A stretch of DNA of 64,000 bases from Rhizobium brockwellii (GTDB taxonomy: Bacteria; Pseudomonadota; Alphaproteobacteria; Rhizobiales; Rhizobiaceae). Both the position numbers and the translations under genes were made by a program. Below are positions 1 through 8,977 of the stretch, piece by piece. How positions within the stretch are numbered: position 1 is the first letter of the stretch; every line of letters starts with the position of its first letter. The notes under the pieces were generated by a model. It was not told the DNA's origin. It did not search any database and worked only from the letters and a program-made list of their open reading frames with translations. The stretch lies in the NCBI RefSeq assembly GCF_000769405.2, contig NZ_CP053439.1, positions 1,984,001 to 2,048,000 on the forward strand. The letters run 5' to 3'.

Positions 1-1
1 C

Positions 2-187
2 AACCTACTTGGTATTCCCTCGTCGTTGAATTTCGCTGTCATGGGTGGCGTGATCCTCATCGGCGTCCTGATCGACCAACAATGGCACGCGATCCGCGCA
101 AAGCGCCGCCTCGTCTTTGCCGCCCGGCAGACCGAAACCCGTCTTTCGAACGAAGGCAGTTTGCCGGTGGTTGCCAATCAGGACTAA
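2..187 (+). CDS. sugar ABC transporter permease, C-terminal end (partial)
   Basis: Only the last 61 codons are in the window; the gene enters from the left edge. The reading begins NLLGIPSSLNFAVMGGVIL and contains a final membrane segment followed by the basic stretch IRAKRRLVFAARQ, the usual end of RbsC/FrcC-type permeases of CUT2 sugar importers. These are inner-membrane subunits that pair with a periplasmic sugar-binding protein and a duplicated ATPase. The stop codon sits only a few bases from the broken end of a transposase relic, so the downstream flank has been rearranged. Family placement rests on a short tail. Confidence 0.7.
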   Translation, partial: NLLGIPSSLNFAVMGGVILIGVLIDQQWHAIRAKRRLVFAARQTETRLSNEGSLPVVANQD

Positions 188-189
188 GT

Positions 190-511
190 CGGTGGATGGG
201 CCATCGCGCTCGGCAAGCTTCTCGGCCGCCAAGGTTGGTCCGAAGTCTGCATAGCGTTAGCGAACCAGCGTCACCGCGTAATCCCGAACACCATCGCTGA
301 TCCGGTTGTTCGACGGCCGACCGATCGCCTTGTGCCGGATCGACGCCGCACCACCAATTCGGATCCGCTCCAGCAGCCGACGCACCTGGCGCGTACTCAG
401 ATCAAGCATATGCGCCGCCGACACCAACGTCATCCGGCCGGCGATGACTTTCGACAAAATCTCGATCCGCTGCAGATCGCGCTCGCTCATCGCAATCAGT
501 CCCATCCGCAA
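190..511 (-). pseudogene. ISNCY-type transposase, 5' fragment with internal stop
   Basis: Reading from 511 leftwards gives MGLIAMSERDLQRIEILSK and a helix-turn-helix stretch (STRQVRRLLERI), the N-terminus of ISNCY-family DDE transposases with an N-terminal HTH. After VRDYAVTLVR the frame hits TAA near position 257, then resumes as RYADFGPTLAAEKLAERDG in the same frame, so the stop is a point mutation inside once-coding sequence. Homology ends at about position 195, against the permease stop codon, and the catalytic domain is absent. The fragment cannot encode an active enzyme. Confidence 0.75.
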
Positions 512-514
512 TCT

Positions 515-596
515 CCCAGGTCATCAAACCCGGGGAGTGTGACATTCCAACTTTGCAGAAACAGGACACTTCAACTTTGCGGCTACATACATGTAT
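515..596. mobile_element. terminal end of the decayed IS
   Basis: Just upstream of the transposase relic lie two imperfect tandem copies of a roughly 24-bp unit: GACATTCCAACTTTGCAG near 541 and GACACTTCAACTTTGCGG near 568. This resembles the end of ISNCY-type elements. No matching opposite end is present because the right part of the element was lost. The outer boundary near 590 is an estimate. Confidence 0.5.
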
Positions 597-624
597 CGCA
601 TAAGATAGATTATGGAACATATAG

Positions 625-822
625 CCTAATGAAATAGCCTCTCAGACCGCTGAAGATGCGGCTATCGCCGATTGGCGTTACGATTTAGATATCAATGTGT
701 TCGATGGCGAAGTTACGACTTCGGTAGAGTATGAATTCGAGATTTCCCGATGTACAATTGTCGAGATGTCTTGCCTGAGGCTGCGCGTCCAATTCGGCAT
801 TACACACATCAGGTTTGATTGA
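625..822 (+). pseudogene. headless ORF fragment, unknown family
   Basis: An open frame of 65 codons runs from just after a TAG at 622 to a TGA at 820-822, with no ATG, GTG or TTG at its beginning. It reads NEIASQTAEDAAIADWRYDL and later NVFDGEVTTSVEYEFEISRC, an acidic protein-like composition. It ends 14 bases inside the 3' end of the opposing helicase gene. It is probably the tail of a gene whose 5' part was removed near the IS end. I do not recognise the family, and a chance open frame is possible. Confidence 0.3.
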
Positions 823-3800
823 GAAAAGTCAGCATGCCTCCGAAATCGATCAAGGAACCCTTCTCTTGCAAGAGCACAATCCGGGACTCCACCAGTTCCT
901 TTAACTGACTACTCGTTGACTTGAACCCAAGCCCGCGCGCGACCGCATTCACCGCCTGATCTACGGTGGCCCCGAGGCTCGTTCTGATGACTGTGATAAG
1001 CCCTTCGTCAATTTCCATCGGCGGCAGCATTTCGATCCGACGCAGGCTGAGAGACGTGACGCCGCTACGATCTCTGAGCGTGATTTCCTTGTCCGGCCAA
1101 AGCAGAAACTCTCCGTCGCGCACGATCTCCTGAGAATTCTGGGCGATCGTGATCGCCGCGCCGACATGGGCATCGATCCGGTTTCCCGCCCGCTGAAGAC
1201 CCCAGGCCGACCTGATGCGGGTGACGACCTCGTCCTGATGCACTGGTCCTTCTGCTCCGACCGTTTGCTTTACCAGCGCGATCACCACGCCGATCGGCGC
1301 TTCGTGAAGTTCGCCTACGATATTCGGTCGCAGCACGGCCTCCTGATACAAGGTTGCGCTCGAAATTTCGTCGACGATAACCGGCTGCAGACCAATCTCT
1401 GTAACGTCCGCACGTTCGATAGTGACGACCTCGACCGGTACCGCTCGCCTCGACAGGTGTTCCTCTGTTCCCGACCTGACGTCGGCCTTGGCCCGCTCGA
1501 TGGCGGCAACGAGGCGTTCAAGTTCCGCTTTGGGCCTTTGGAACCAGTCTGCACTCCAGATGCGATAGATATTCCAGCCATGATCCTCGAGGACCGCCTG
1601 TCGAAGCCGGTCTCGGTCACGAGCCGAACGCGAGTCATGGTATGCGGCGCCGTCGCATTCGATCCCCAGAATATATCTGCCCGGTATCTGCTCGTCGGCC
1701 ACCGCCAGATCTATGAAGAACCCGGCGATTCCAACCTGCGGATGAACCTGATAGCCCCTCTCCTTAAGCGCAGCCATGACCTGTTCTTCAAAGACGCTGT
1801 CCATGCCACGGTCGGTGCGCTGGGTCATCGAAAGCCTGCCCGTCCGAGCGTAATGGAGAAACAGTTTGAATGCGAAGACGCCTTTGCCTTTTCCACGTTC
1901 GAGATCGATGTCCTCGTCGGTGATCGAAGCGTATACCTCGCAGCGCCGCTTCGCGCGGCTGATAAGAACATTGAGACGACGTTCGCCTCCCTCGGCTCCC
2001 AACGGCCCGAAGCGCATGCTCATTGGCGCGCCACTTGGCCCCTTGGCATAGGCGACGGAAATGAGGATGACGTCGCGCTCGTCGCCCTGAACGTTTTCAA
2101 GGTTCTTGATGAAGAAAGGCTCGCTCGGATGCGAGTGGAAGAACTCCTCGGTTTCTGGGTTGAGGCGTCGCAGCAGTTCCAACTGGTCCTGGATCTCTCG
2201 ACGCTGCTTGATGGAGAATGCCGCGACGCCGAGCGACAGGCTCGGCGATTGAAGCGCATGCCGTATGATCGCTTCGGCGACGACCTTAGCCTCTACCTTG
2301 TTGACGCCATCCTCGAAGACGCCGCCAGGCACATGCTGAAAGCGGAGGCCCATGCCCGCCTCGGCCGTATAAGGACTCGGTACAATGAAGAGCTTGCTAT
2401 CATAGAACTGGCTGTTTGAGACCGCGATCAGAGACTGATGGCGGCTTCGGTAGTGCCATCGGAGCATCTTTTCCGGAAGGCCTCGGGCGGAAAAGAGTCC
2501 CAGGATACTTTCAATATCTGACACCTGAGCGCCGTCCTGGGCGTCGTCGTCATCCGACGTGCTGGAGGTCATTTTCGAGAAGAAACGGGTCGGCGGCAAC
2601 TGACGCTCGTCCCCAACGACGACCACCTGTTTAGCGCGGGCTACCGCTCCCAACGCGTCTACCGGCTGAATTTGACTGGCTTCGTCCATGACGAGGAGAT
2701 CGAACTGCAGAAGACCGGGCGGCAGGAACTGTGCTATGGAAAGCGGGCTCATCATGAAGACTGGCTTAAGGGCCTGTATCGCTACGGACGCGCGCTGCAT
2801 GAGCTGGCGGATCGGCATGTGACCGCGACGGCGCGCCATCTCTCCCCTAAGGACTCCGACAGGACCGATCCCACTGACGGCAGGAATTCGTTTGTGGTGA
2901 GCGCGGACGACCTCAAGACGGGATAGCGCCATTCTGCTCCGGTCCAATGTCGCGAATTCGTTCACGAGTCGCCCGTGCACCTCGCCGTCGAAACGAGATA
3001 ATTCGGGGTCGGCGGAATGCTGATGTCTGAGGATCCCTTCGTAGATCGCCATCTCCACATATGGCACGACGTCATCCGGCTTCACCCGCCCATCTTCGAG
3101 GCGTTCAACAACAAGACCGACGCCGGCGTTCGCAGCGTCTTCCGCTCTTCCGCGATAGGCGGCCCATTTGGATAGGTGCTCCTCGGTCTCGACCCATTTC
3201 GCGAGCTTTTGCGCGACCGTCGCAAGCTCCGTCTGTCCGATTTCGTGCGCGCCGAACACAATCGACACATCCGCCTTCAGGAAGCCGAGCAAAGCTTGGA
3301 GATCGTGTTGAAGGATCGCTCCTCTCGCCAATGCATCGCGAGCTTTCACAGCCACCGCGGGGCGGTCGGATACGCGCGAGCTTAGCAGGCGGATGTCGGA
3401 GTTGTATGAAATCCACTCAGTCGTGCGAGACAGCAGCGACCAGTCCGACTCCGTCCCCTTCCAAAGCGGACCGAAGGAAGCCCGGCCGAGGGAGTCCAGC
3501 CGCTCCAGCGTGGATTTCAGGCCGCGCGCCAATGCGAGCAGCTTCAATAGCGCAAGACGGTGTGCGTTGGTTTCCGGAACAGAGCGGACCAGCGTCAGGA
3601 AGACCTTGTGGGCATCGGCGATTTCGCGGGCGAATTGCGATGTCTGTGTAAGCGAGACGCCATCTGGGCCTGGAGCGTCCGAAAACAAAACTGACGCCTT
3701 CTCACCAAGATCCTTCCATAGACTGAGCAGAAGACGTCGTGACTCGTCCAGCAGCGCCCTCACCTGCTCACAACGGCCCGCTACCGACGTCCTGTCGGAG

Positions 3801-6370
3801 AGACGGCCGGCTATCAACCGTGCTTCGACACCGACACCGCGCAGGCTTCGCATCCAAAGTACGAGGTTTTCAAGCGGCTTCGGGTCCGACTTTTCTCCGC
3901 GCCAGTCCGCTCCGAAAGCAGATCTGCCGAGGCTGTCGCCGTCCTTGATCACAGCGCGGGCGCTCTTGCCCTTCTGGAGAAGATCAAGGATTCGAACAGT
4001 TTCGTCGGGCGAAGTCTCGTTGGGCATCACGCTGCGCAGAAGCGCCTTTGCCTTCCGCCACTCACCGCTCATGAACCTGAAGAGACGCTTGCCATGGACG
4101 GCGACCGCTGCCCGCACCTGCATAAGGTCGATATCCCAGGCCTGCTCAGAGATCTTGCCTTCAAGCTCGGCACGAATACGCCGAAAGTCTCCCACGGCCT
4201 CAGCGAGATCGGAGGCCTGGTCAAGGCCTCGTTCCCAGATGGCGGCAACGAAGGCGTCGGGGCTCGCGTCCGGGGCTTCGGCTACGCGCTGTCCGATGAC
4301 GATGAGCCGATCAATCGATGCCAAGGTCGGAGAGGCATTGACGCCGAGCAGGGTACGCAACGCGCCCGCGCCCGCCAGGAAGCGCGGCAGCACAGACGCA
4401 AGCTGTTCGATCGTGGCAAACCCGCTTTGTGAGAAGTCTGCAGAAAGACGGACGAATTGCGTGGCAATCGGCTCCGGATCAGATTCCCATGCGGACGGCG
4501 TCATGCGGGCCGCGACTTCGGCCGCGTATGTCGAGAATTCGGCGCCGCCAACGACAAGATCGCGTACCCGATCCAGTTCGGTCGCCCATGCGTCGTTTGC
4601 CAATGCCTCCGAAGATATCTCCGAAGGACACGAGGCGACCCTTTCCGCGGTCGACGCGATGTCCATAAAGTTTGCCAGCGAGTGAGGCGATGATAGTTCG
4701 AGCGTCTGCGATACGTCATCCATCTGGCTGCGCAATTCAGCCAGTTCCGTGGCCGCCGTTTTCAATCTCGTCGTCAGACGTTCAAGATCGAGCGGGGTAA
4801 CTCCGGTAAGCCCGACGCCGTACCACGGATGGTGCTTTGGCAGGCCGATGTCCTTGATGCGTTCAGCAAGTTCCGTCAGCAGCGCCTTCGCCCGCTCGCG
4901 CACCTCTGGCGTCCAGTCCGCAGCAACCGGCAGCTCGATATCCGATGGAGCCATGCCCTCGCGACGCAGCCTTGCAAGGTGTCCCATGACTTGGAACGGG
5001 GAAAGCGAGTAGGGTTGATACACGCGGTGAATGCGTGCCGGATGGGCGTTAAGTAAATCGCGTGCGTCCGTGAGGCGCTGGTCGAGCGCACTGCCGGATT
5101 CCCCTTTGGGCGTGCCGAGCTCCCAAGTATGCTGCAGCTCTGCGAGGACGGCGCGCTTGTTCGCCTTGTTACTATGGAGTTCGAGGCAGGCTTCACCGAC
5201 GCTCGCCTGGTCAAGGCGTCGTTTCACGACCTCGAGCGCCGCCATCTTTTCGGCTACGAACAGCACCGTCTTGCCGTCGGCGACCGCCGACGCGATAATG
5301 TTGGCGATTGTCTGGGATTTTCCCGTGCCCGGCGGGCCTTGAATGACGAGGTCCCTCCCTCGCCTGACTTCGTGGATCGCGGCCGTCTGCGAACTGTCGG
5401 CATCGACGATATGCGTCATCTCGGAAGGCGAAATGTGCTCGTCGATCTTGACGTCCTCGCCAAGCAGCTGTTCGCCGCCCTCGAAGCCATCGGAAACCAA
5501 ACCGGTGATGAGTGGCAGCTCGGTGAACTTGGCATCCTTAGGCCAGAGCGTGGGATCAAGGTCTCTGTACATGAGGAATTTGGCGAAGCTGAAGAAACCG
5601 AGCACGATGTCGTCGGGTTGGACGGACCAGTTTGGCTTCATCGAGATGCACGCCGCCACCTTCGCGGCGTAGTCCTCGAATGTGAAGTCGTCGCTCGCCT
5701 CGAACGCCGGCATTGAGATCTGATGGACACGGTCGAGAAAGGCCTCGAGGGAGAGGTTTGAAGCGAGGTCCTCCTGGCGTGCTCGAAGCTTGAAGCGCTC
5801 GGCTGCGCTGCCACGCTCCAACGACACCGGCACGAGGATGAGCGGTGCGTAGCGGACGTTCTCCGCATTGTTGGGATCGATCCACTTTAGAGTGCCCAGC
5901 CCGAGGAACAGGATATTCACCCCCTGCTCTTCCTCTAATGTCCGGGCATCGAAGTAAAGGTCCAGCAGACGCTTCTGGAGAGCATTTGGCGTCATGCGGG
6001 TCTGGAGCTTGGTGTCGCCATGACGGACAAGCCGACCGTCGCCGTCGCGCTCATCATCGTCCGGGAGCGCGAGTTCGATCAGTTCGTCACCGTCGCCGTC
6101 ATCCTTGGATTCCCGCCCCTTCGCCCCCGCCAGGAAAGTCATGGTCCTTCCATCGGTCACAAGGATCCGAAACACTTCGGACGACTTCTCGTCGACAACG
6201 TCGATGGTTTTCGCACTTTTCGAAAAGCGGGGAACGTTCAAAAGGCGGTTGCGCGCAGAAAGGTCAAGTAGTTCGGTTCTGGCCTTTTCGATCTTGGCTT
6301 CTACGGACAGATTACTTTGAAAGATAGACGTTTCATTTTGCTCAGATGCGCCGTCTGCCATGTCGATCAT
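809..6370 (-). CDS. DUF4011 / SF1 helicase / Vsr-like nuclease / DUF3320 protein
   Basis: A giant single-gene protein of 1853 residues. In order: a DUF4011 N-terminus (about 25-330; ARTELLDLSARNRLLN), Walker A GPPGTGKS at about 345, an 880-residue insertion rich in predicted helices, Walker B / motif II VMDEASQIQP at about 1225, motif III GDERQLPP, motif V NVQGDERD at about 1428, motif VI NVLISRAKRR at about 1470, a Vsr/MTES-like restriction-endonuclease fold at about 1520-1630 (GFFIDLAV then GIECDGAAYHDS), and a DUF3320 C-terminus at about 1690-1770. The helicase motifs and nuclease acidic residues look intact. An SD (AGGGAGCG) 5 bases before ATG 6370 supports that start. The gene stands alone beside IS debris. 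From memory, this DUF4011-helicase-Vsr architecture was reported as the anti-phage system Hhe. It should bind and unwind nucleic acid and cut it; specificity is unknown. Confidence 0.85.
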   Translation of the reverse strand: MIDMADGASEQNETSIFQSNLSVEAKIEKARTELLDLSARNRLLNVPRFSKSAKTIDVVDEKSSEVFRILVTDGRTMTFLAGAKGRESKDDGDGDELIELALPDDDERDGDGRLVRHGDTKLQTRMTPNALQKRLLDLYFDARTLEEEQGVNILFLGLGTLKWIDPNNAENVRYAPLILVPVSLERGSAAERFKLRARQEDLASNLSLEAFLDRVHQISMPAFEASDDFTFEDYAAKVAACISMKPNWSVQPDDIVLGFFSFAKFLMYRDLDPTLWPKDAKFTELPLITGLVSDGFEGGEQLLGEDVKIDEHISPSEMTHIVDADSSQTAAIHEVRRGRDLVIQGPPGTGKSQTIANIIASAVADGKTVLFVAEKMAALEVVKRRLDQASVGEACLELHSNKANKRAVLAELQHTWELGTPKGESGSALDQRLTDARDLLNAHPARIHRVYQPYSLSPFQVMGHLARLRREGMAPSDIELPVAADWTPEVRERAKALLTELAERIKDIGLPKHHPWYGVGLTGVTPLDLERLTTRLKTAATELAELRSQMDDVSQTLELSSPHSLANFMDIASTAERVASCPSEISSEALANDAWATELDRVRDLVVGGAEFSTYAAEVAARMTPSAWESDPEPIATQFVRLSADFSQSGFATIEQLASVLPRFLAGAGALRTLLGVNASPTLASIDRLIVIGQRVAEAPDASPDAFVAAIWERGLDQASDLAEAVGDFRRIRAELEGKISEQAWDIDLMQVRAAVAVHGKRLFRFMSGEWRKAKALLRSVMPNETSPDETVRILDLLQKGKSARAVIKDGDSLGRSAFGADWRGEKSDPKPLENLVLWMRSLRGVGVEARLIAGRLSDRTSVAGRCEQVRALLDESRRLLLSLWKDLGEKASVLFSDAPGPDGVSLTQTSQFAREIADAHKVFLTLVRSVPETNAHRLALLKLLALARGLKSTLERLDSLGRASFGPLWKGTESDWSLLSRTTEWISYNSDIRLLSSRVSDRPAVAVKARDALARGAILQHDLQALLGFLKADVSIVFGAHEIGQTELATVAQKLAKWVETEEHLSKWAAYRGRAEDAANAGVGLVVERLEDGRVKPDDVVPYVEMAIYEGILRHQHSADPELSRFDGEVHGRLVNEFATLDRSRMALSRLEVVRAHHKRIPAVSGIGPVGVLRGEMARRRGHMPIRQLMQRASVAIQALKPVFMMSPLSIAQFLPPGLLQFDLLVMDEASQIQPVDALGAVARAKQVVVVGDERQLPPTRFFSKMTSSTSDDDDAQDGAQVSDIESILGLFSARGLPEKMLRWHYRSRHQSLIAVSNSQFYDSKLFIVPSPYTAEAGMGLRFQHVPGGVFEDGVNKVEAKVVAEAIIRHALQSPSLSLGVAAFSIKQRREIQDQLELLRRLNPETEEFFHSHPSEPFFIKNLENVQGDERDVILISVAYAKGPSGAPMSMRFGPLGAEGGERRLNVLISRAKRRCEVYASITDEDIDLERGKGKGVFAFKLFLHYARTGRLSMTQRTDRGMDSVFEEQVMAALKERGYQVHPQVGIAGFFIDLAVADEQIPGRYILGIECDGAAYHDSRSARDRDRLRQAVLEDHGWNIYRIWSADWFQRPKAELERLVAAIERAKADVRSGTEEHLSRRAVPVEVVTIERADVTEIGLQPVIVDEISSATLYQEAVLRPNIVGELHEAPIGVVIALVKQTVGAEGPVHQDEVVTRIRSAWGLQRAGNRIDAHVGAAITIAQNSQEIVRDGEFLLWPDKEITLRDRSGVTSLSLRRIEMLPPMEIDEGLITVIRTSLGATVDQAVNAVARGLGFKSTSSQLKELVESRIVLLQEKGSLIDFGGMLTFLNQT

Positions 6371-6687
6371 ATTCTCGCTCCCTGCTAACCTTTAGATGCA
6401 GTAAATTGATCAATCAGTCTAGCAGGACGTGTAGTCATGTTAGGTCAGTTGGCTCTTCCCGGAGAGCGATTCGTGCGGCCGGTGCCGCCGGTTGGCAGCA
6501 ATGTTCGGGCGGCGAACGACATTGGAATGGACTCCCGGACGCTCCCTGCTGGCGCTGGCGGCGCGCAGTATGGGCGGACCGCTGATGCGGCGAGCCGCCA
6601 GGAGGCCGCTCTCGGAAGTTTGAGATCAGACCTATGTGTTGCTTTGACGGGATTTGATGGAAAGCAAGCACGTGGGGCTCGCCGCGG
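6371..6687. other. intergenic region, no gene assigned
   Basis: This stretch lies upstream of the giant helicase gene and downstream of the mechanosensitive channel gene, both on the minus strand. The first 70 bases are AT-richer and should contain the helicase promoter. The remainder is GC-rich with overlapping open frames on both strands, none with a ribosome site or a recognisable product. I see no clear terminator or repeat. Confidence 0.4.
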
Positions 6688-8838
6688 CTATTCCTCAAGT
6701 GTCGAGATGACTTTCGATGGTCTTTGCAGCTCTGACGCGGCGGCGGTTGCCGCTGCATCGGCGGGACCGCCGGAAACATGAACGGTCGGCGTTGCAAACT
6801 GGATGCCTTTTTCCGCGAATGTCTTCTTGAGCATGGCAAGGGCCTTTCGGCGAACGCCGAACTGTTCGCCGGGTTTCGTCATGAACTTCAGCCGTATCTG
6901 CACACCATAATCCGCCATCTGCTCGATCCCTTGCATTTTCAAGGGCTCGATGATGTTAGGCCCGAGTTCGGCATCCTCCTGAAGCTCAACGCCGATACGC
7001 TTGATGGTCTTGCGCACCTCCTCGAGGTCGCTGTCATAGTTCAGGGTGAGCGTAATGATGTCGATGACCCAGTCACGGCTGAGGTTTTGCACCGCGCCGA
7101 GTTCGCCGAAGGGAACGATGGTGACCGGGCCGCGGTGATGGCGCAAGCGGATCGATCGCAGCGAGAAACCTTCTACCGTCCCCTTATATTTCGCCGCCTG
7201 GATGTATTCGCCGATGCGAAAGGCATCGTCGAACAGATAGAAGACGCCGGAGATGATGTCCTTGACGAGTGTTTGGGCACCGAAGCCGACGGCTATGCCG
7301 ACGACACCGGCGCCCGCCAGCAGCGGTCCGATCTGAATGCCAACGGCATCCAGGATCATCAGGAAGCCGACGGCTCCGATTGCCAGGAACAGCACATTGC
7401 GAAGAATGGGAAGGAGGGTATTCAACCGCTGACGTCGCCGCGCGTCGGGACCCTCGTGATGTCCCCCCTGCTCGCTTCGCGACGCCACCGCCATCTGGCT
7501 GTCGATCAACGTGCTTGCGAGCTTCCAGATTACGTCGGTCACCAGCAGCACGATAACGATGCGGATTCCTGCGCGGATCAAACGCGTGGTCACCGTTTCG
7601 GCTGCGGCGAGATCACTGAGATTGACATTCCACGCCCGGGCAATGAGCAGCGCGGCGACCACGATGAGGCCGTTCCGCAGCGTTTGCATGATGACAACAG
7701 ACCATCCGACGATGGCCGGATCCTCGACCGCCTGCCCCTCCCCGGATTGAATAATGCGCCGAATGATATCACGAGCCACCGCAACGGTAAGAGGCAGAAG
7801 CGTAATGATGATCACCGTCCAGAATGCCCCGTGGAGCCCGGACACCCATAACAGCCACGATACTATGATGCTCGCGCTGAAGCCGACACAGACCAGCCGG
7901 CTCACCGGCGGCCCGTCGGAACGAAAGTGCCGCAGCCAGATCATAACGATCAGAGCGATTGAAACGACACCAAGCCATGCTGCGGTAAAGAGGTCGAGCA
8001 AGATGGGTGAAGCCCCGATCGTCCCGATCATTTCAATGGTGGCCCAGCCAGCCGCCAGCACAGCGACGATTCCGAGGAGCCAGTAGTACCAGAACCAGGC
8101 AAGCGAGGTGACAAGCGTCAGAAGCCGCATATGCGGCAGGCGGGCGCCTGGCGCGATGACAATGCGGCCCACGAGCACGCCAAGGCGCACCATGAGCGCG
8201 GCTGACAGCATGATGAGTGCAATATCGCGAAACACGGCAGGCCATGGAAAGAGGATAAACGCGCCGAGACTTCCGATCAGGTAACCGATCAACGCCAGAA
8301 GACCCATTGAAAGCCGGGCGGCGTGGAGCCTGATCCGCTGCCGGACTGTGTCGGCAGGCGCGTTCAGTACAAAATGAAGCAGCCCTCGCCCTGACCACCA
8401 GGCAAGGCGCTGCGCAACGAACCCGCCTGCGACGAAGAGTATGACCGCCAAGATCAGGCCGACAGGTTCGATACGATCATCCGTTTGGAAGACCTGGATC
8501 GCCGATTGGATCTGACCGGGCAGCGTCGGAACGGCATCGACGAGTGTGAGCAACCTCTGGCGCAAATCCTGCAGCGACGTGGCGATCGACGTCGGTGCCG
8601 CCTCTTGCGAGACTGCTACCGGCTGCGCCGGTTCCTGATTGCCCGGAACGATCCGATTGACCAGCGCTCGTCCGGAATCATCATTCGGCAATTCGATAAT
8701 AACCCGGATCGGCGCCGAGGAATTGGTCGGCTCAGCCGCCGATGCGGGGTTTGCACTCGCCAGCAGAAGCATTGAAAATACCACCGTCAGGAATGCGCAC
8801 ACTCCTCGGCGGGGATGACGGTCGTCGTTGATGCGCAT
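6688..8838 (-). CDS. MscS-family mechanosensitive channel, YbiO-like
   Basis: A 716-residue inner-membrane channel expected to open under membrane tension in hypo-osmotic shock. It begins with a cleavable-looking signal (VFSMLLLASANPASAAEP), then a periplasmic region, then roughly ten hydrophobic segments. The MscS core is clear: the pore helix GAGVVGIAVGFGAQTLVKDI at about 515-535, then the beta domain with VEGFSLRSIRLRHHRGPV and PFGELGAVQNLSRDW. Length and layout match E. coli YbiO (about 740 residues) rather than the 286-residue MscS. The cytoplasmic C-terminus ends ATPTVHVSGG plus a short tail. Monocistronic, transcribed towards the helicase gene. Confidence 0.9.
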   Translation of the reverse strand: MRINDDRHPRRGVCAFLTVVFSMLLLASANPASAAEPTNSSAPIRVIIELPNDDSGRALVNRIVPGNQEPAQPVAVSQEAAPTSIATSLQDLRQRLLTLVDAVPTLPGQIQSAIQVFQTDDRIEPVGLILAVILFVAGGFVAQRLAWWSGRGLLHFVLNAPADTVRQRIRLHAARLSMGLLALIGYLIGSLGAFILFPWPAVFRDIALIMLSAALMVRLGVLVGRIVIAPGARLPHMRLLTLVTSLAWFWYYWLLGIVAVLAAGWATIEMIGTIGASPILLDLFTAAWLGVVSIALIVMIWLRHFRSDGPPVSRLVCVGFSASIIVSWLLWVSGLHGAFWTVIIITLLPLTVAVARDIIRRIIQSGEGQAVEDPAIVGWSVVIMQTLRNGLIVVAALLIARAWNVNLSDLAAAETVTTRLIRAGIRIVIVLLVTDVIWKLASTLIDSQMAVASRSEQGGHHEGPDARRRQRLNTLLPILRNVLFLAIGAVGFLMILDAVGIQIGPLLAGAGVVGIAVGFGAQTLVKDIISGVFYLFDDAFRIGEYIQAAKYKGTVEGFSLRSIRLRHHRGPVTIVPFGELGAVQNLSRDWVIDIITLTLNYDSDLEEVRKTIKRIGVELQEDAELGPNIIEPLKMQGIEQMADYGVQIRLKFMTKPGEQFGVRRKALAMLKKTFAEKGIQFATPTVHVSGGPADAAATAAASELQRPSKVISTLEE

Positions 8839-8977
8839 ATAGCCGTGGTCCCCGCGACGGTGTCGTCGCTTTTGCTGGGTTGGTCGAAACTTCGGACTTT
8901 GTGAAGCGTTGCACGACCAACGTCAATCGACGAACCCGTCTGGCGGACGCAGACTGCAAACCACGGGCTAGGCGGCT

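Noticed and set aside
1166..2419. 417-codon plus-strand open frame
   Set aside because: It lies wholly within the helicase gene on the other strand, with no ribosome site and no recognisable domain; it mirrors the high-GC codon pattern.
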